Source: Bacteroides sp.
GTDB taxonomy: Bacteria; Bacteroidota; Bacteroidia; Bacteroidales; Muribaculaceae
Length of the DNA: 64,000 nucleotides
Direction of reading: 5' to 3'
Assembly (NCBI GenBank): GCA_014802045.1
Contig: JAAVDA010000028.1
Location: 1 to 64,000 of the forward strand
Positions 44,963 through 54,670 of this stretch are shown one piece after another. Under the pieces are notes generated by a model, which saw only the letters and a program-made list of their open reading frames with translations, made no database searches and was not told the origin of the DNA. Numbering within the stretch: position 1 is the first letter of the stretch; each line of letters begins with the position of its first letter. The translations under genes and the position numbers were made by a program.

Positions 44963-46291
44963 ATGATAGACAACACCACTTTCGGCACCCGCAAGGCACT
45001 CTTCCACACCTTCGGATGCAAACTCAATTTCGCAGAGACATCCACTGTGGCACGAATCCTCGCCGACCGCGGAATCATCCGCGCACAGCGCGGAGAAACA
45101 CCCGACATCGTGGTGGTCAACACCTGCAGCGTGACCGAACTCGCCGACAAGAAATGCCGGCAGACCATCCGCGCCTTCGCACGCCGCTTTCCGCAGGCCG
45201 CAATAGTGGTGACCGGATGCTACGCACAGCTCAAGCCCGACGAGGTGCAGACACTCCCCGGAGTAGCGGTTGTGGCCGGAGCCGACCGCAAACTCCGCCT
45301 GGCGGAATACATAGACTCCTGGCTCGCAACCGGCACACCGGTCACAGATGTGATTCCCGGCAAGGATATCAGGGAGTTTTCACCCTCATGCTCCAAAGGC
45401 GACCGCACCAGATGGTTTCTCAAGGTGCAGGATGGGTGCGACTACTTCTGCTCCTACTGCACAATTCCATTTGCCCGAGGCAGAAGCCGTTCGGCCACAA
45501 TAGCCCAGATTGAGTCACAAGCACGTGACGCCGCCGCCGGCGGAGCCAAAGAGATAGTGCTCACCGGAGTGAATGTCGGCGATTTCGGCAAAGGCACATC
45601 CGAGACATTCTTTGACCTCATCCGCCGGCTCGACACCATAGAAGGGGTGAGCCGCTACCGCATATCGTCAATCGAGCCCAATCTCCTCACAGAAGAGATT
45701 ATCGACTGGGTTGCACAATCGCGCAGCTTCATGCCCCATTTCCACATCCCCCTGCAGGCGGGGAGCGACGAAGTGCTCCGTCTCATGCGCAGGCATTACG
45801 ACACCGCTCTCTTCCGCAGCCGGGTGGAGCATATCAGAAAAGTGATGCCACACGCCTTCATCGGAGTAGACCTTATTGTCGGCGCACGCGGAGAGACACC
45901 TGAACTCTTCAGTGACTCCGCAGCTTTTGTGGAGTCATTGCCTGTAAGCCGCCTCCACGTGTTTCCCTACTCCGAGCGTCCCGGCACCCGCGCCCTTTCC
46001 ATTGACGGCATAGTCCCCCAGGAAGAGCGCCATCTCCGCTCACGCCACATGATTGATATCTCCGAGCGCAAACTCGCCGAATTCACCTCGCGCTTTGTCG
46101 ACACAGTCCGACCGGTCCTTGTTGAACACTCCGTCAGCGCCGACGGAATGATGCATGGATTTACAGACAATTATCTCAAAGTAGCTCTCCCTGCCGACCC
46201 GTCACTGGCCAACACCATAGTCAATGTAAGGCTGGCGGAGGCGCCGGCGTCTGACCCTCATGCAGACCTGTCCGCAACCGTTGCACTCTGA
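44963..46291 (+). CDS. mtaB: tRNA t6A37 methylthiotransferase (MtaB)
   Basis: 442 residues, radical-SAM methylthiotransferase. The N-terminal UPF0004 domain has Cys19 (HTFGCKLN), Cys55 and Cys86, which hold one 4Fe-4S cluster. The radical-SAM Cys159-x3-Cys163-x2-Cys166 is in DGCDYFCSYCTIPFARGRSRS, and a C-terminal TRAM-like segment ends the protein. The CKLN wording and overall pattern match MtaB, which converts t6A37 to ms2t6A in tRNA. The frame is open from 44894, but the promoter at 44925-44954 lies inside it, so ATG 44963 is chosen. The gene is followed after six bases by the acyltransferase gene. Confidence 0.9.
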   Translation: MIDNTTFGTRKALFHTFGCKLNFAETSTVARILADRGIIRAQRGETPDIVVVNTCSVTELADKKCRQTIRAFARRFPQAAIVVTGCYAQLKPDEVQTLPGVAVVAGADRKLRLAEYIDSWLATGTPVTDVIPGKDIREFSPSCSKGDRTRWFLKVQDGCDYFCSYCTIPFARGRSRSATIAQIESQARDAAAGGAKEIVLTGVNVGDFGKGTSETFFDLIRRLDTIEGVSRYRISSIEPNLLTEEIIDWVAQSRSFMPHFHIPLQAGSDEVLRLMRRHYDTALFRSRVEHIRKVMPHAFIGVDLIVGARGETPELFSDSAAFVESLPVSRLHVFPYSERPGTRALSIDGIVPQEERHLRSRHMIDISERKLAEFTSRFVDTVRPVLVEHSVSADGMMHGFTDNYLKVALPADPSLANTIVNVRLAEAPASDPHADLSATVAL

Positions 46292-46297
46292 CACACC

Positions 46298-47197
46298 ATG
46301 ACCCCGACCGCCACCAACCTACTTCTCGCTCCCGCTTCATGGCTCCTGACCGCCATCTCACGGCTGCCCCTGCAGATGCTCTATCCCCTGGCCACCATCC
46401 TTGCATGGCTCGCCCGTTGTGTGGTGCGTTATCGTCTCGACATCGTCCGCTCTAATCTCGAAGCCTGTTTCCCGCAGCTATCATCCTGCCAGCGCCGCGA
46501 AATCGAGCGCCGCTTCTACCGGAATTTCGCCGACTATATAGTCGAGACACTGCGCATGCTCACCATGTCGCCAAAGGAAATGAAACGCCGCATTGAGTTT
46601 ACGGGGCTGGAACACATCTCCCAATACGTGGCCGAGGGTAAAAGCGTTGCCGCCTATTTCTCACACACTTTCAACTGGGAATGGGTCACCGCCATGCCTC
46701 TTGCCGCTCCATCACTGGCGGCTACAGTGCAGTTTGGCCAGGTCTATCGGCCGCTGCGCAACCGATGGTTCGACACCCTGATGCTCCGGCTCCGTTCCCG
46801 TTTCGGGGCCGTATGCATCCCGAAAGCCACAGTGCTCCGCACCCTTCTTCGCGCCCGGGCCGGAGGATTGATTACCATAACAGGCTTCATGAGCGACCAG
46901 AAGCCGAGTCACGGCGACCCCACCTGTCACCTCCTGTTTCTCAACCGCCCCACGGCAATGATCACAGGCACAGAGACCCTCATCGATAAGCTCGGACTCA
47001 CAGCTGTCTATTTCGACCTGCAGCGCACATCGCGCGGCCACTATCGCATCAGCATCCTCCCCATGAATCCTCCTCACGACTCCGCCCCATGGCCTCTCAC
47101 ACGGCTATATGCCTCTATGCTTGAAAACTCCATTCGCCGTGACCCGGCCGAATGGCTCTGGACACACAACAGATGGAAACACCCCGTAACCCTATGA
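46298..47197 (+). CDS. LpxL/HtrB-type lipid A acyltransferase
   Basis: 299 residues. A membrane-anchoring hydrophobic segment is near 10-45, then a conserved lysophospholipid acyltransferase domain with His123-x4-Glu128 (SHTFNWEW), the HX4(D/E) catalytic motif of LpxL/LpxM. ITITGFMSDQKPS and FLNRPTAMITGTETL match the family. It transfers a secondary acyl chain to lipid A at the inner-membrane face. The stop overlaps the glycosyltransferase start by four bases. Confidence 0.88.
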   Translation: MTPTATNLLLAPASWLLTAISRLPLQMLYPLATILAWLARCVVRYRLDIVRSNLEACFPQLSSCQRREIERRFYRNFADYIVETLRMLTMSPKEMKRRIEFTGLEHISQYVAEGKSVAAYFSHTFNWEWVTAMPLAAPSLAATVQFGQVYRPLRNRWFDTLMLRLRSRFGAVCIPKATVLRTLLRARAGGLITITGFMSDQKPSHGDPTCHLLFLNRPTAMITGTETLIDKLGLTAVYFDLQRTSRGHYRISILPMNPPHDSAPWPLTRLYASMLENSIRRDPAEWLWTHNRWKHPVTL

Positions 47198-48225
47198 ACC
47201 GCCCCCAGAATCCCTCAGTAGCCGTAATCATACTCAACTGGAACGGCGAAGACCTGCTGCGCCGCTATCTTCCTGCCGCCATTGCCAACACCCCACCCGA
47301 TCTTGCCACAATAATCGTGGCCGACAACGGCAGCACCGACGGCTCGCTCTCAATGCTCCGCAAGCGCTTCCCCTCGGTAAGAATCATCTCCTTCCCTGAA
47401 AACCTTGGCTTCGCCGAAGGCTATAACCGAGCTATCGCCGAAGCCGGCTACGAATATACCGTGCTGCTCAATTCCGATGCCGCCCCCACACCCGGATGGC
47501 TACCGCCTATGCTTGAATGCCTGCGTCAGTCGCCCGACATAGCCGCCTGCCAGCCCAAAATCCTGTCTATGCGCGAGGAAGGGATGTTTGAATATGCCGG
47601 AGCTGCCGGCGGATTTCTTGATCGCCACGGCTATCCCTACTGCCGCGGACGCATCTTCTCAACTGTAGAACCCGACAATGGCCAATACGACTCCACCCAA
47701 CCCACCGATATATTCTGGGCCTCAGGAGCAGCCCTGATGGTACGCACATCTGCCTATCAGGCAGTGGGCGGACTCGACTCCCGATTTTTCGCCCACATGG
47801 AAGAGATAGACCTCTGCTGGCGCATGCATCTCGCCGGCTATCGCGTGGTAGCAGTCACATCGGCCGCAGTGCGCCATCTCGGAGGAGCCTCTCTCTCGGC
47901 CAACGACCCACGCAAAACCTACCTCAACTTCCGCAACAACCTTCTGATGATGCACAAAAACCTCCCCGCGAGCGTGCGCACCCGCCGCCTCTTTGTGCGC
48001 CGGCTGCTCGACACCATTGCCTGGAGCAAAGCCGTGGCCACCCTCCGATGGAGCGAAGCCGCCGCCATCTGGCGTGCTCATCGCCATTTTGCCCGTATGC
48101 GCTCCGACTTCCCGACGCTCGACAATCCCGACGCTCCCGACCTCCTCACCAGCCACCCCAACCGCCCCCTCAGCATCCTGGCAGCCTACTTCCTCCGCCG
48201 CCACACCACCTTCCCCCGCCTCTAA
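47194..48225 (+). CDS. Family 2 glycosyltransferase
   Basis: 343 residues, GT2 (rhamnosyltransferase-like) fold. VIILNWNGEDLLRRYLP starts the nucleotide-binding half, ADNGSTDGS follows, and LLNSDAAPTPGW contains the expected DxD-like site. WASGAALMVRTSAYQAVGGLDSRFFAHMEEIDLCWR is the acceptor-side pattern of this group. It adds a sugar to a cell-surface glycan, consistent with its coupling to a lipid A acyltransferase. The sugar is unknown. The frame is open from 47152, but ATG 47194, overlapping the previous stop, is the natural start. Confidence 0.87.
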   Translation: MNRPQNPSVAVIILNWNGEDLLRRYLPAAIANTPPDLATIIVADNGSTDGSLSMLRKRFPSVRIISFPENLGFAEGYNRAIAEAGYEYTVLLNSDAAPTPGWLPPMLECLRQSPDIAACQPKILSMREEGMFEYAGAAGGFLDRHGYPYCRGRIFSTVEPDNGQYDSTQPTDIFWASGAALMVRTSAYQAVGGLDSRFFAHMEEIDLCWRMHLAGYRVVAVTSAAVRHLGGASLSANDPRKTYLNFRNNLLMMHKNLPASVRTRRLFVRRLLDTIAWSKAVATLRWSEAAAIWRAHRHFARMRSDFPTLDNPDAPDLLTSHPNRPLSILAAYFLRRHTTFPRL

Positions 48226-48406
48226 TCCCCACCCACCACATCCTCAGGCATCCGTTTTATCAGGCCATCAGAAATTCACGAAGTGAGAGCATCCGGATAC
48301 TGTTTTGAGATTGGAAACTCTCCTGCCTGTAGCGGTTACTCACCAGTATCACTCGGCGTGAGCACTGAATAAACCCGCCACATGAAGGGGCGTATAAAAA
48401 TAGAGA

Positions 48407-48441
48407 GAGGGACGAAGAGTCTGTTCGGCTCTCCGTCCCTC
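48407..48441 (-). terminator. Terminator of the GH31 gene
   Basis: GAGGGACGAAGAG (48407-48419) pairs with CTCTCCGTCCCTC (48429-48441), 13 positions with one mismatch. On the minus strand it is followed by TCTCTATTTTTATA. It lies 29 bases beyond the GH31 stop. Confidence 0.75.
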
Positions 48442-48469
48442 AGTTAAATTGATAATCTATCTAATCTTC

Positions 48470-51400
48470 CTAGAAAGCTATGGTGTTGAGCTTCTTGTCG
48501 ACAATCATGCCATCCTGGGGCTTGCCTGTAAACGCACCGCGCTGACGAGCCTTGAAGCGCACTCTGAACAGCGGCGTCACCTCATCGCCTGTTGTGATAT
48601 CGGGTTGCTGACCGATATTTACGAATGTGGGATAGAGAGCTTTTGTGCCGTCGGTGTGCAGACGGTCGTAGGTCATATCTTCTGCATTTCCGGTCTTCAC
48701 AGCCTCCACACCGGCAAATTCCCAGCGTTTCTGGTCATAAGGAAGAGCAAAACTGATGGCGTTTACGCTCTTGAGTCCGGCACCGCTTACGGTAATTGTC
48801 ACAGTATCACCGGCAGCAACGATAGCCTTCGGTATCTCTACAGTCACTGTACCGGCAAGAGGGTCGGCGTAGTCATCATCCTCCACACCATCATCCAGAC
48901 GGGTAGCCACAACAGAGATATCGTAGGCGTCTATGAGATTGTTGCGGTTGATATCGCCCACACTGATGTAGCCGAAATCGGAGTCACCGCGACGCAGACC
49001 GTTGTAGTTGCCATAAGAAGTGAGGTCATTCTGATCTATACGGCCATCGGAGTTGATATCACCGGGGAGATAGCTCTCTGTGCCGGGCACCTTGAACACA
49101 TACAGTTCGCGGCCGGCTCCATAGTTGCCAACACCTTCGGTCACGTGAATACGGATATAGCGGGCCTGCGGACGTTCGGCGAATACAAACTCTTTCACAT
49201 CGCCGTTGCGCTCCCACACGAAGGAATCCACCGGAGTCCAGTGTTGCTTGTCATAGCTGTAGGCCACATCGCCGCGGAGTATAGTGCCATTGCCTCCGTC
49301 AGTGCGTGGCAGATACTTCATCTTGTCGAGAGTGTTCACGCTCTGGAGATCGATAGTGAGGTCAAACGGTATCGCATCCTTGCGGTAGCGGGTGTGGAAC
49401 ATATCACCGCTCTCGGCAAAGTCAAACAGACGGCTCACCTCAAATCCGGGCTGAATCTCCGCACTGCTCTCACCACGGATGCCATGTATGGCAAATTCAA
49501 GCGGATTGCTCTTGGTTGTGGCGGTAAGGGTGGTCCAGTCGCTTGCACCGTCGGCATTCACCGCACGGATCTTGAGTTCATAGGGGGTCTCTGCCTTAAG
49601 CCCGTCAAACGGAAGCGAGAGAGAGCGGATATTGGTATAAAGCATTCCGTCGAACTCGATTTCATAGAAATCGGCATTGGTCACAGCCTTCCATGAGGGG
49701 GTGAGCTGATATGCCTCTACAGCATCTTCGGCAAAACCGGCCTCGGGTGCCGTGAGAGTGCCGTGAGATGCCAGACGTGTGTTTGGCATGTTGAATACAA
49801 AGCCTTTCACATCCACACTCACGCCATTGGCATTTACATCCGTTTTCGCAAGTTTCACCATCACCTGCGGATTCTTCTTCACGCTCACGGCAGCCGCGTC
49901 GGTTCCGAGCGTGGAGAAACGGTTGAGTTCGGGAGCGGCATCGTAGAAATACACGTTTGTCCCCTTCTCAAACTCTGCGCGGGTAGCCACCCTTGTGATT
50001 TTTACTTTGGAAGCACCGATACGGGCGGTCACCTCTTTCGGCTCCGCACTCACATTAATTATAAGTTCGGTGGCTTTCTTAGACTCATAGCCATCATAGC
50101 TACCCTTCGACGGATCTATTGTGATGGTGAGGTCACCCTTGGCATTGACCTCTGATGTGATGCGTGTGGTCACGCAAGCCTCACCGGCCTTATACTGCTC
50201 GGTCAGGCCGTCGTCATCATATTCTGTGAGCTCCGAACGTCCTTCGGGATAGAACTCATAGATTCGCAGACCACGGTCGATCTCTTTCGGATTATTGTTG
50301 GGATTGACCATCGGAATGATCGCACCGGCTTTCACAAACACCGGCAGCTTCCATATCGGAGCATCGATGCCGTTGACCACAACTCCTCCGTCGTAGGTTT
50401 CACCTGAAAAATAGTCTATCCACTTTCCCTCGGGCAGATACACACCGTCGCGACGGTCATTACCCTCCGCATCGGCTGCGGTTGACTGGTAAATGGGAGC
50501 CACAAGGAAATACGGACCGTAAAGATACTGGTAGCGGGTAGCCGGTCCGTAGGTATAGGCGTTGGGATAGTCTATGAACATGGCTCTGATGAGAGGCTTA
50601 CCGTCCACTGCCTCGCGTGCGAAAGTGTAGGCATATGGCAACAGTGCCGATTTGAGCTTAAGATAGTTGCGGTTTATCGAAGCCGCGGGCTCTCCGAGAG
50701 CATGGGGATATTTCTCGTTGCTTCCCCAGCCGTCCATGTTGAGCTGCATAGGTGAGAATGTCTTCCACTGGAAGTCGCGGATATTAACAGCCGCATTCTT
50801 GCCACCGAATATTCCGTCCATATCAGATGTGATATTGGGCTGACCGGACAGACCCGAACCGATATAGGTCGGGATATGGAAGCGGATATACTCCCACTCA
50901 CCGCCGGTCTGGTCGCCGCTCCACACACCTGCATAGCGCTGTGTGCCGGCCCAGCCGTCGAGAGAGATGATAAACGGACGTGCGTCGTTGCCATAATAGG
51001 GCATAATCTCACCCACATCGGCCACACCGTTGAGTCCGAACGAGTAGCCGTCGCCCACCCAGGCTACATCGGTCTTCAGCACACGCACTCCCGCATCGCG
51101 CACCTCTTTCACTATGTCGCGCTGCAACAGAGCGCTCACATCAGCCTTCGGATGGAGGTCGCTCTGCGTCCACAGACCGATTTCCACACCCTTGTCGCGG
51201 GCATAGTCACCAAGCGACTTCAGGTTGGCTATATTGCCATCAAGGGTCTCGGTCTGCCCGTAACCCGCACCGTAACCGTCGTTGGGGAGTAGCCATCCCA
51301 GAGGCATGTCGTGGGTGGCATAGCGGTCAATCACCGCACGGGCCGAGAACTGATAGTTATCCTTCTCGCCGTTTAGGCTCTCCTTTATGCCACCGTTGTC

Positions 51401-52303
51401 GCGCTGGCTTTCCTTGTAGCGTTTGCCGTCTTCAAAAAGGATTCCTTTCTCATCTTCTTTCCAGAAGTCACGGTTGTAGGCGTTGAGATGGCCCTCATAG
51501 AAACCGAACTTCGGCAGAAGCACCGGATTGCCGGTGAGCTGATAGAAATCGCCCAGCAGCTCGGCAGGAGTCTCGTCGACCATCACGAATGCGTCGAGAT
51601 AGTCAGTATCGTGAGTCAGCCCTACCGTGCCCGGAGTTTCGGCACCGAAGTCATATTTTCCCTTGCCAAAAGTATGAAACATCACTCCATAGCCGCCTGT
51701 CGACCAGTAGAAAGGAGTGGGTGATGCAACTCCCCCGTCCGTCCAGCTGTTCTGGTTCTCGATAGCTATAGACCTTCCTTTGTGGGAGAAACGTCCGTTC
51801 TGCACACCACCGCCGTAGAAATACTCTTCTGGATTCTCGGCAAGGGTCATAGTGGTGCGTCCTTTCTCGAATTTCACCGGAGCGGTCTCCTGCATCACTG
51901 TTTTCCCAGTTTTCAGGTCGGTGACGCTCATCAGACCGTCGGCCTTGTTCCATTTCAGTTCGACCCTGGGAGTTGTGACACTGATGGCGTCCCCCTTGTC
52001 GGCAGTTATGATTCCACCTATAGGACGGCGGGGATTCTTCACCAGGATATCGGCCGGCGGTTGAGCCGACGGATTGCGGATTATGCCACCATTGTCATCG
52101 CGAAACACCCTGAAGATGTTGTCGCCGTAGAAATCCACTGCCAGTCTTTTGCCATTTGCCAGACTGACCTCCACAGTAGTTGGATTAATCTGTGCCACAC
52201 CGGTCACACCGACAGCCGTCTCGCTTAAAGTCTGCGCCAATGCTCCGGAGCCCCTGCCTAAAGTCAGAGCGGCCCACAGAATGCTTTGATACAAAAATCT
52301 CAT
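48470..52303 (-). CDS. GH31 alpha-glycosidase with FN3, discoidin, dockerin and cohesin-like domains
   Basis: 1277 residues from ATG 52303; an upstream in-frame ATG at 52396 would lie before the -7 box. Signal peptide to about 24. The GH31 N-terminal sandwich and barrel span about 60-650, with the nucleophile Asp412 in LKTDVAWVGDG and an acid/base candidate in SDMDGIFGG (Asp494 or Asp496). Beta domains follow, then FN3 (about 864-932), F5/8 type C (about 944-1072), a dockerin-like pair (about 1079-1139, GDINSDGRIDQNDL and GDINRNNLIDAYDI) and a cohesin-like sandwich (about 1149-1274). It should cleave alpha-linked glucose, xylose or galactose outside the cytoplasm. Having both dockerin and cohesin-like modules in one chain is notable. 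Confidence 0.85.
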   Translation of the reverse strand: MRFLYQSILWAALTLGRGSGALAQTLSETAVGVTGVAQINPTTVEVSLANGKRLAVDFYGDNIFRVFRDDNGGIIRNPSAQPPADILVKNPRRPIGGIITADKGDAISVTTPRVELKWNKADGLMSVTDLKTGKTVMQETAPVKFEKGRTTMTLAENPEEYFYGGGVQNGRFSHKGRSIAIENQNSWTDGGVASPTPFYWSTGGYGVMFHTFGKGKYDFGAETPGTVGLTHDTDYLDAFVMVDETPAELLGDFYQLTGNPVLLPKFGFYEGHLNAYNRDFWKEDEKGILFEDGKRYKESQRDNGGIKESLNGEKDNYQFSARAVIDRYATHDMPLGWLLPNDGYGAGYGQTETLDGNIANLKSLGDYARDKGVEIGLWTQSDLHPKADVSALLQRDIVKEVRDAGVRVLKTDVAWVGDGYSFGLNGVADVGEIMPYYGNDARPFIISLDGWAGTQRYAGVWSGDQTGGEWEYIRFHIPTYIGSGLSGQPNITSDMDGIFGGKNAAVNIRDFQWKTFSPMQLNMDGWGSNEKYPHALGEPAASINRNYLKLKSALLPYAYTFAREAVDGKPLIRAMFIDYPNAYTYGPATRYQYLYGPYFLVAPIYQSTAADAEGNDRRDGVYLPEGKWIDYFSGETYDGGVVVNGIDAPIWKLPVFVKAGAIIPMVNPNNNPKEIDRGLRIYEFYPEGRSELTEYDDDGLTEQYKAGEACVTTRITSEVNAKGDLTITIDPSKGSYDGYESKKATELIINVSAEPKEVTARIGASKVKITRVATRAEFEKGTNVYFYDAAPELNRFSTLGTDAAAVSVKKNPQVMVKLAKTDVNANGVSVDVKGFVFNMPNTRLASHGTLTAPEAGFAEDAVEAYQLTPSWKAVTNADFYEIEFDGMLYTNIRSLSLPFDGLKAETPYELKIRAVNADGASDWTTLTATTKSNPLEFAIHGIRGESSAEIQPGFEVSRLFDFAESGDMFHTRYRKDAIPFDLTIDLQSVNTLDKMKYLPRTDGGNGTILRGDVAYSYDKQHWTPVDSFVWERNGDVKEFVFAERPQARYIRIHVTEGVGNYGAGRELYVFKVPGTESYLPGDINSDGRIDQNDLTSYGNYNGLRRGDSDFGYISVGDINRNNLIDAYDISVVATRLDDGVEDDDYADPLAGTVTVEIPKAIVAAGDTVTITVSGAGLKSVNAISFALPYDQKRWEFAGVEAVKTGNAEDMTYDRLHTDGTKALYPTFVNIGQQPDITTGDEVTPLFRVRFKARQRGAFTGKPQDGMIVDKKLNTIAF

Positions 52304-52332
52304 TAGATAAAGTTGGGTTAAAATGTTTTCCT

Positions 52333-52340
52333 CAAAGTTA
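52333..52340 (-). promoter_or_regulatory. -7 box for the GH31 gene
   Basis: Plus-strand CAAAGTTA, so TAACTTTG on the minus strand, 29 bases upstream of ATG 52303. No convincing -33 box. I see no consensus promoter for the divergent thioredoxin gene. Confidence 0.5.
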
Positions 52341-52475
52341 GGAAGAATTACCGAACTTTCCTCACACATTACGAATAAACCTTCGTGAGGGAACATTCTG
52401 CCCTCCGCAGACGTTTCTTATATGACAACTCAGAGATAGAAAACACAAACATACAACACTAAAACATATTACACT

Positions 52476-52790
52476 ATGAGCGAATTCAACGACATTATCA
52501 AAAGCTCGAAACCCACTCTCGTGGATTTCTTCGCCACCTGGTGTGGCCCCTGTAAAGTTCAGGCTCCTATTCTTGAAGAGGTGAAAGCCAAGATGGGGGA
52601 CGAGGTGCAGATTCTCAAGATTGATGTTGACCGCAACCCCGAACTGTCTGCGCAGTATCGCATTCAATCTGTCCCCACTCTGATTCTTTTCAAAGACGGA
52701 GAGGCAGTGTGGCGTGGCTACGGTGTGCATCAGGCACAGCAGCTTGAAACCAAACTTGCAGAACATATCCCCACCAAATCCGACGAATAA
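52476..52790 (+). CDS. trxA: Thioredoxin
   Basis: 104 residues, a single thioredoxin domain with the redox pair Cys23-Gly-Pro-Cys26 in FFATWCGPCKVQAP and the cis-proline region SVPTLILFKDG. No signal peptide, so a cytoplasmic protein-disulfide reductant. Length is exactly typical. It stands alone between the divergent GH31 gene and the convergent transporter gene, with a GC-rich terminator downstream. Confidence 0.94.
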   Translation: MSEFNDIIKSSKPTLVDFFATWCGPCKVQAPILEEVKAKMGDEVQILKIDVDRNPELSAQYRIQSVPTLILFKDGEAVWRGYGVHQAQQLETKLAEHIPTKSDE

Positions 52791-52814
52791 TATTCCGGAT
52801 TTCATAATACCACA

Positions 52815-52850
52815 GCGCCCCGGAGAAGTCTCAGTGACTGTCCGGGGCGC
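52815..52850. terminator. Terminator between trxA and the AspT-type gene
   Basis: GCGCCCCGGA (52815-52824) pairs perfectly with TCCGGGGCGC (52841-52850), loop 16 bases. It lies between convergent stops and can serve both strands, although the T runs are weak. Confidence 0.6.
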
Positions 52851-52878
52851 GGTCGTTGTATATAGTTATGTTTGCGGC

Positions 52879-54534
52879 TTACATGAAGCAGAGAATCAAT
52901 CCTTGTGCGGCCACCACTCGCAGGAACATGGTGAGCGGGTAGACCGTAGAATAGGCCACAGCCGGAGCATCGCTGCCGGTAGAGCCGGCGGCATAGGCCA
53001 GAGCCGGCGGATCGGTATAGCCGCCCGAGAAGAGACCCATGATAGTGAGGAAATTGATTTTATAAACTCCGCGGGCAATGCAGCCTACCACCACGAGGGG
53101 GATAAAGGTGATCATGAAGCCCCAGATTACCCACCACATACCGGTGGAGTTGAACACCGTCTCGGCAAATCCCGCTCCCGACGATATGCCCACAGAGGCA
53201 AGGAACAGGCATATACCCAATTCACGCATAAGCAATGATGCCGACGACGAGGTGTAGGTGACCAGTTTGAATTTATAGCCGAAACGGCTCAGGAGGATAG
53301 CCACAACCAGCGGACCTCCGGCAAGACCGAGCTTCATGCCGAAGCCCACGTTGATGGAGCCAACTATGATACCGAAGAGGATACCCACGAAGATGGTTAT
53401 CATATTTGGCTCATTGAGGCGTTTCATCGAGTTGCCGAGCTTCTCGCCCAGACGGGTAATGTCGTTGAGGTCGCCCACCACTGTAATACGGTCGCCCATC
53501 TGCAGGCGGAGATTGGGTGAGGCAAGAAGGTCTACACCGGCACGGTTCACACGGGTGGCGTTGACCTTGTAGGCAGTGTGGAGACGGAGAGCGCCGAGCG
53601 ACACCCCGTTATATTCACTCTTAGTGATGACAATGCGGCGCGACACCACATCATGCTGGGTAGCTTCCCAGTCCATCTCAATCTGCGGACCAATCACAGC
53701 CTCAAAGCGCTCCACATCCTGAGCTGAAATCACCACATAGAGCTTGTCGCCCACATGCACCTGAGTGGCCGACACAGGGATTATTATCTTACCCTCCTCA
53801 CCGATAAGACGTGAAATCACGAAGTCGGTCTGGATAATATCATGAATCTGACGCAGCGACTTACCGTCGATGAGCTTATTGGTCACTTCAACCGAGATAA
53901 TCTCAGGCTTGAGATGGGAATTGTCTGTGGCTTCCTCTATGGCACGAATCTCACGGTCTGTCTTAATCTTAAACAGCGCCTTGATGAGAAACATCGCTCC
54001 GATTATGCCACACACACCCAGAGGATATGCGGCCGCATAACCCATAGACATTATGTTGATGGCCTCGGGAGTGTCGATGGCCTGCTGTGCGGCTGCAAGA
54101 CCGGGGGTGTTGGTCACCGCACCCGACATCACGCCCACCAGAGCCTCAATGCTCGTTTCGCCGTCTATGAAATAGATGGCCAGTACTATCGCCACGTTGA
54201 GAGCTATGCCGAGCACAGCAAGTCCGTTGAGCCTCATTCCTCCTTTCTTGAACGAAGAGAAGAAACCGGGACCCACCTGAATACCGATAGAGAAAATAAA
54301 CAGTATCAAGCCAAACTCGCGGATAAATTTCAACACTTCCGCGTTGACCACATATCCGAAGTGGCCCATAATAATGCCCACGAAAAGCACAAAAGTCACT
54401 CCGAGCGACACACCGCCGAGCTTCAGCTTGCCCAGATACACACCCATCGCTATCACAAATGAGTAGAGCACCAGAGTGCTCGCCAGACTTGTGCTGCCGG
54501 GTCCAAGAAGGCTTATCAACCAGCTAAAATCCAT
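52879..54534 (-). CDS. AspT/YidE-family membrane transporter with TrkA-C domains
   Basis: 551 residues. Two blocks of hydrophobic helices (about 15-185 and 385-550) of the YidE/YbjL/AspT duplication type flank a cytoplasmic region with two TrkA-C domains (about 200-370; for example GKSLRQIHDIIQTDFVISRL and GVSLGALRLHTAYKVNATRV). Each block carries a GFVxG-like turn (SGAVTNTPGLAAAQ; FSGGYTDPPALAYA). The family includes the aspartate:alanine exchanger, but most members are of unknown substrate; the TrkA-C domains suggest control by a bound nucleotide or ion. It is monocistronic, with TAACTTTG upstream on the minus strand (54595-54602). Confidence 0.87.
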   Translation of the reverse strand: MDFSWLISLLGPGSTSLASTLVLYSFVIAMGVYLGKLKLGGVSLGVTFVLFVGIIMGHFGYVVNAEVLKFIREFGLILFIFSIGIQVGPGFFSSFKKGGMRLNGLAVLGIALNVAIVLAIYFIDGETSIEALVGVMSGAVTNTPGLAAAQQAIDTPEAINIMSMGYAAAYPLGVCGIIGAMFLIKALFKIKTDREIRAIEEATDNSHLKPEIISVEVTNKLIDGKSLRQIHDIIQTDFVISRLIGEEGKIIIPVSATQVHVGDKLYVVISAQDVERFEAVIGPQIEMDWEATQHDVVSRRIVITKSEYNGVSLGALRLHTAYKVNATRVNRAGVDLLASPNLRLQMGDRITVVGDLNDITRLGEKLGNSMKRLNEPNMITIFVGILFGIIVGSINVGFGMKLGLAGGPLVVAILLSRFGYKFKLVTYTSSSASLLMRELGICLFLASVGISSGAGFAETVFNSTGMWWVIWGFMITFIPLVVVGCIARGVYKINFLTIMGLFSGGYTDPPALAYAAGSTGSDAPAVAYSTVYPLTMFLRVVAAQGLILCFM

Positions 54535-54594
54535 AAAAATAAAAATAATGGTTTAATTATCAATCGAAACACCCCACCAAAGGGTTTTCGGCCG

Positions 54595-54602
54595 CAAAGT
54601 TA
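54595..54602 (-). promoter_or_regulatory. -7 box for the AspT-type transporter
   Basis: Plus-strand CAAAGTTA gives TAACTTTG on the minus strand, 60 bases before the start at 54534. No well-spaced -33 box is seen. Confidence 0.45.
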
Positions 54603-54670
54603 CGCTTTTTTAGCCAATCTCCATCGACTCTCACTGCATAAAATCAGCAAAACCCGCCGTGAGTGGATAA

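Noticed and set aside
48449-49696. 415-codon plus-strand frame opposite the GH31 gene
   Set aside because: Lies entirely antisense to a well-supported GH31 gene with clear domains; a codon-bias mirror frame with no motif.
54603-54670. Terminator after trpA
   Set aside because: Only a 5-bp CTCAC/GTGAG pairing with a long loop can be drawn; not strong enough to call.
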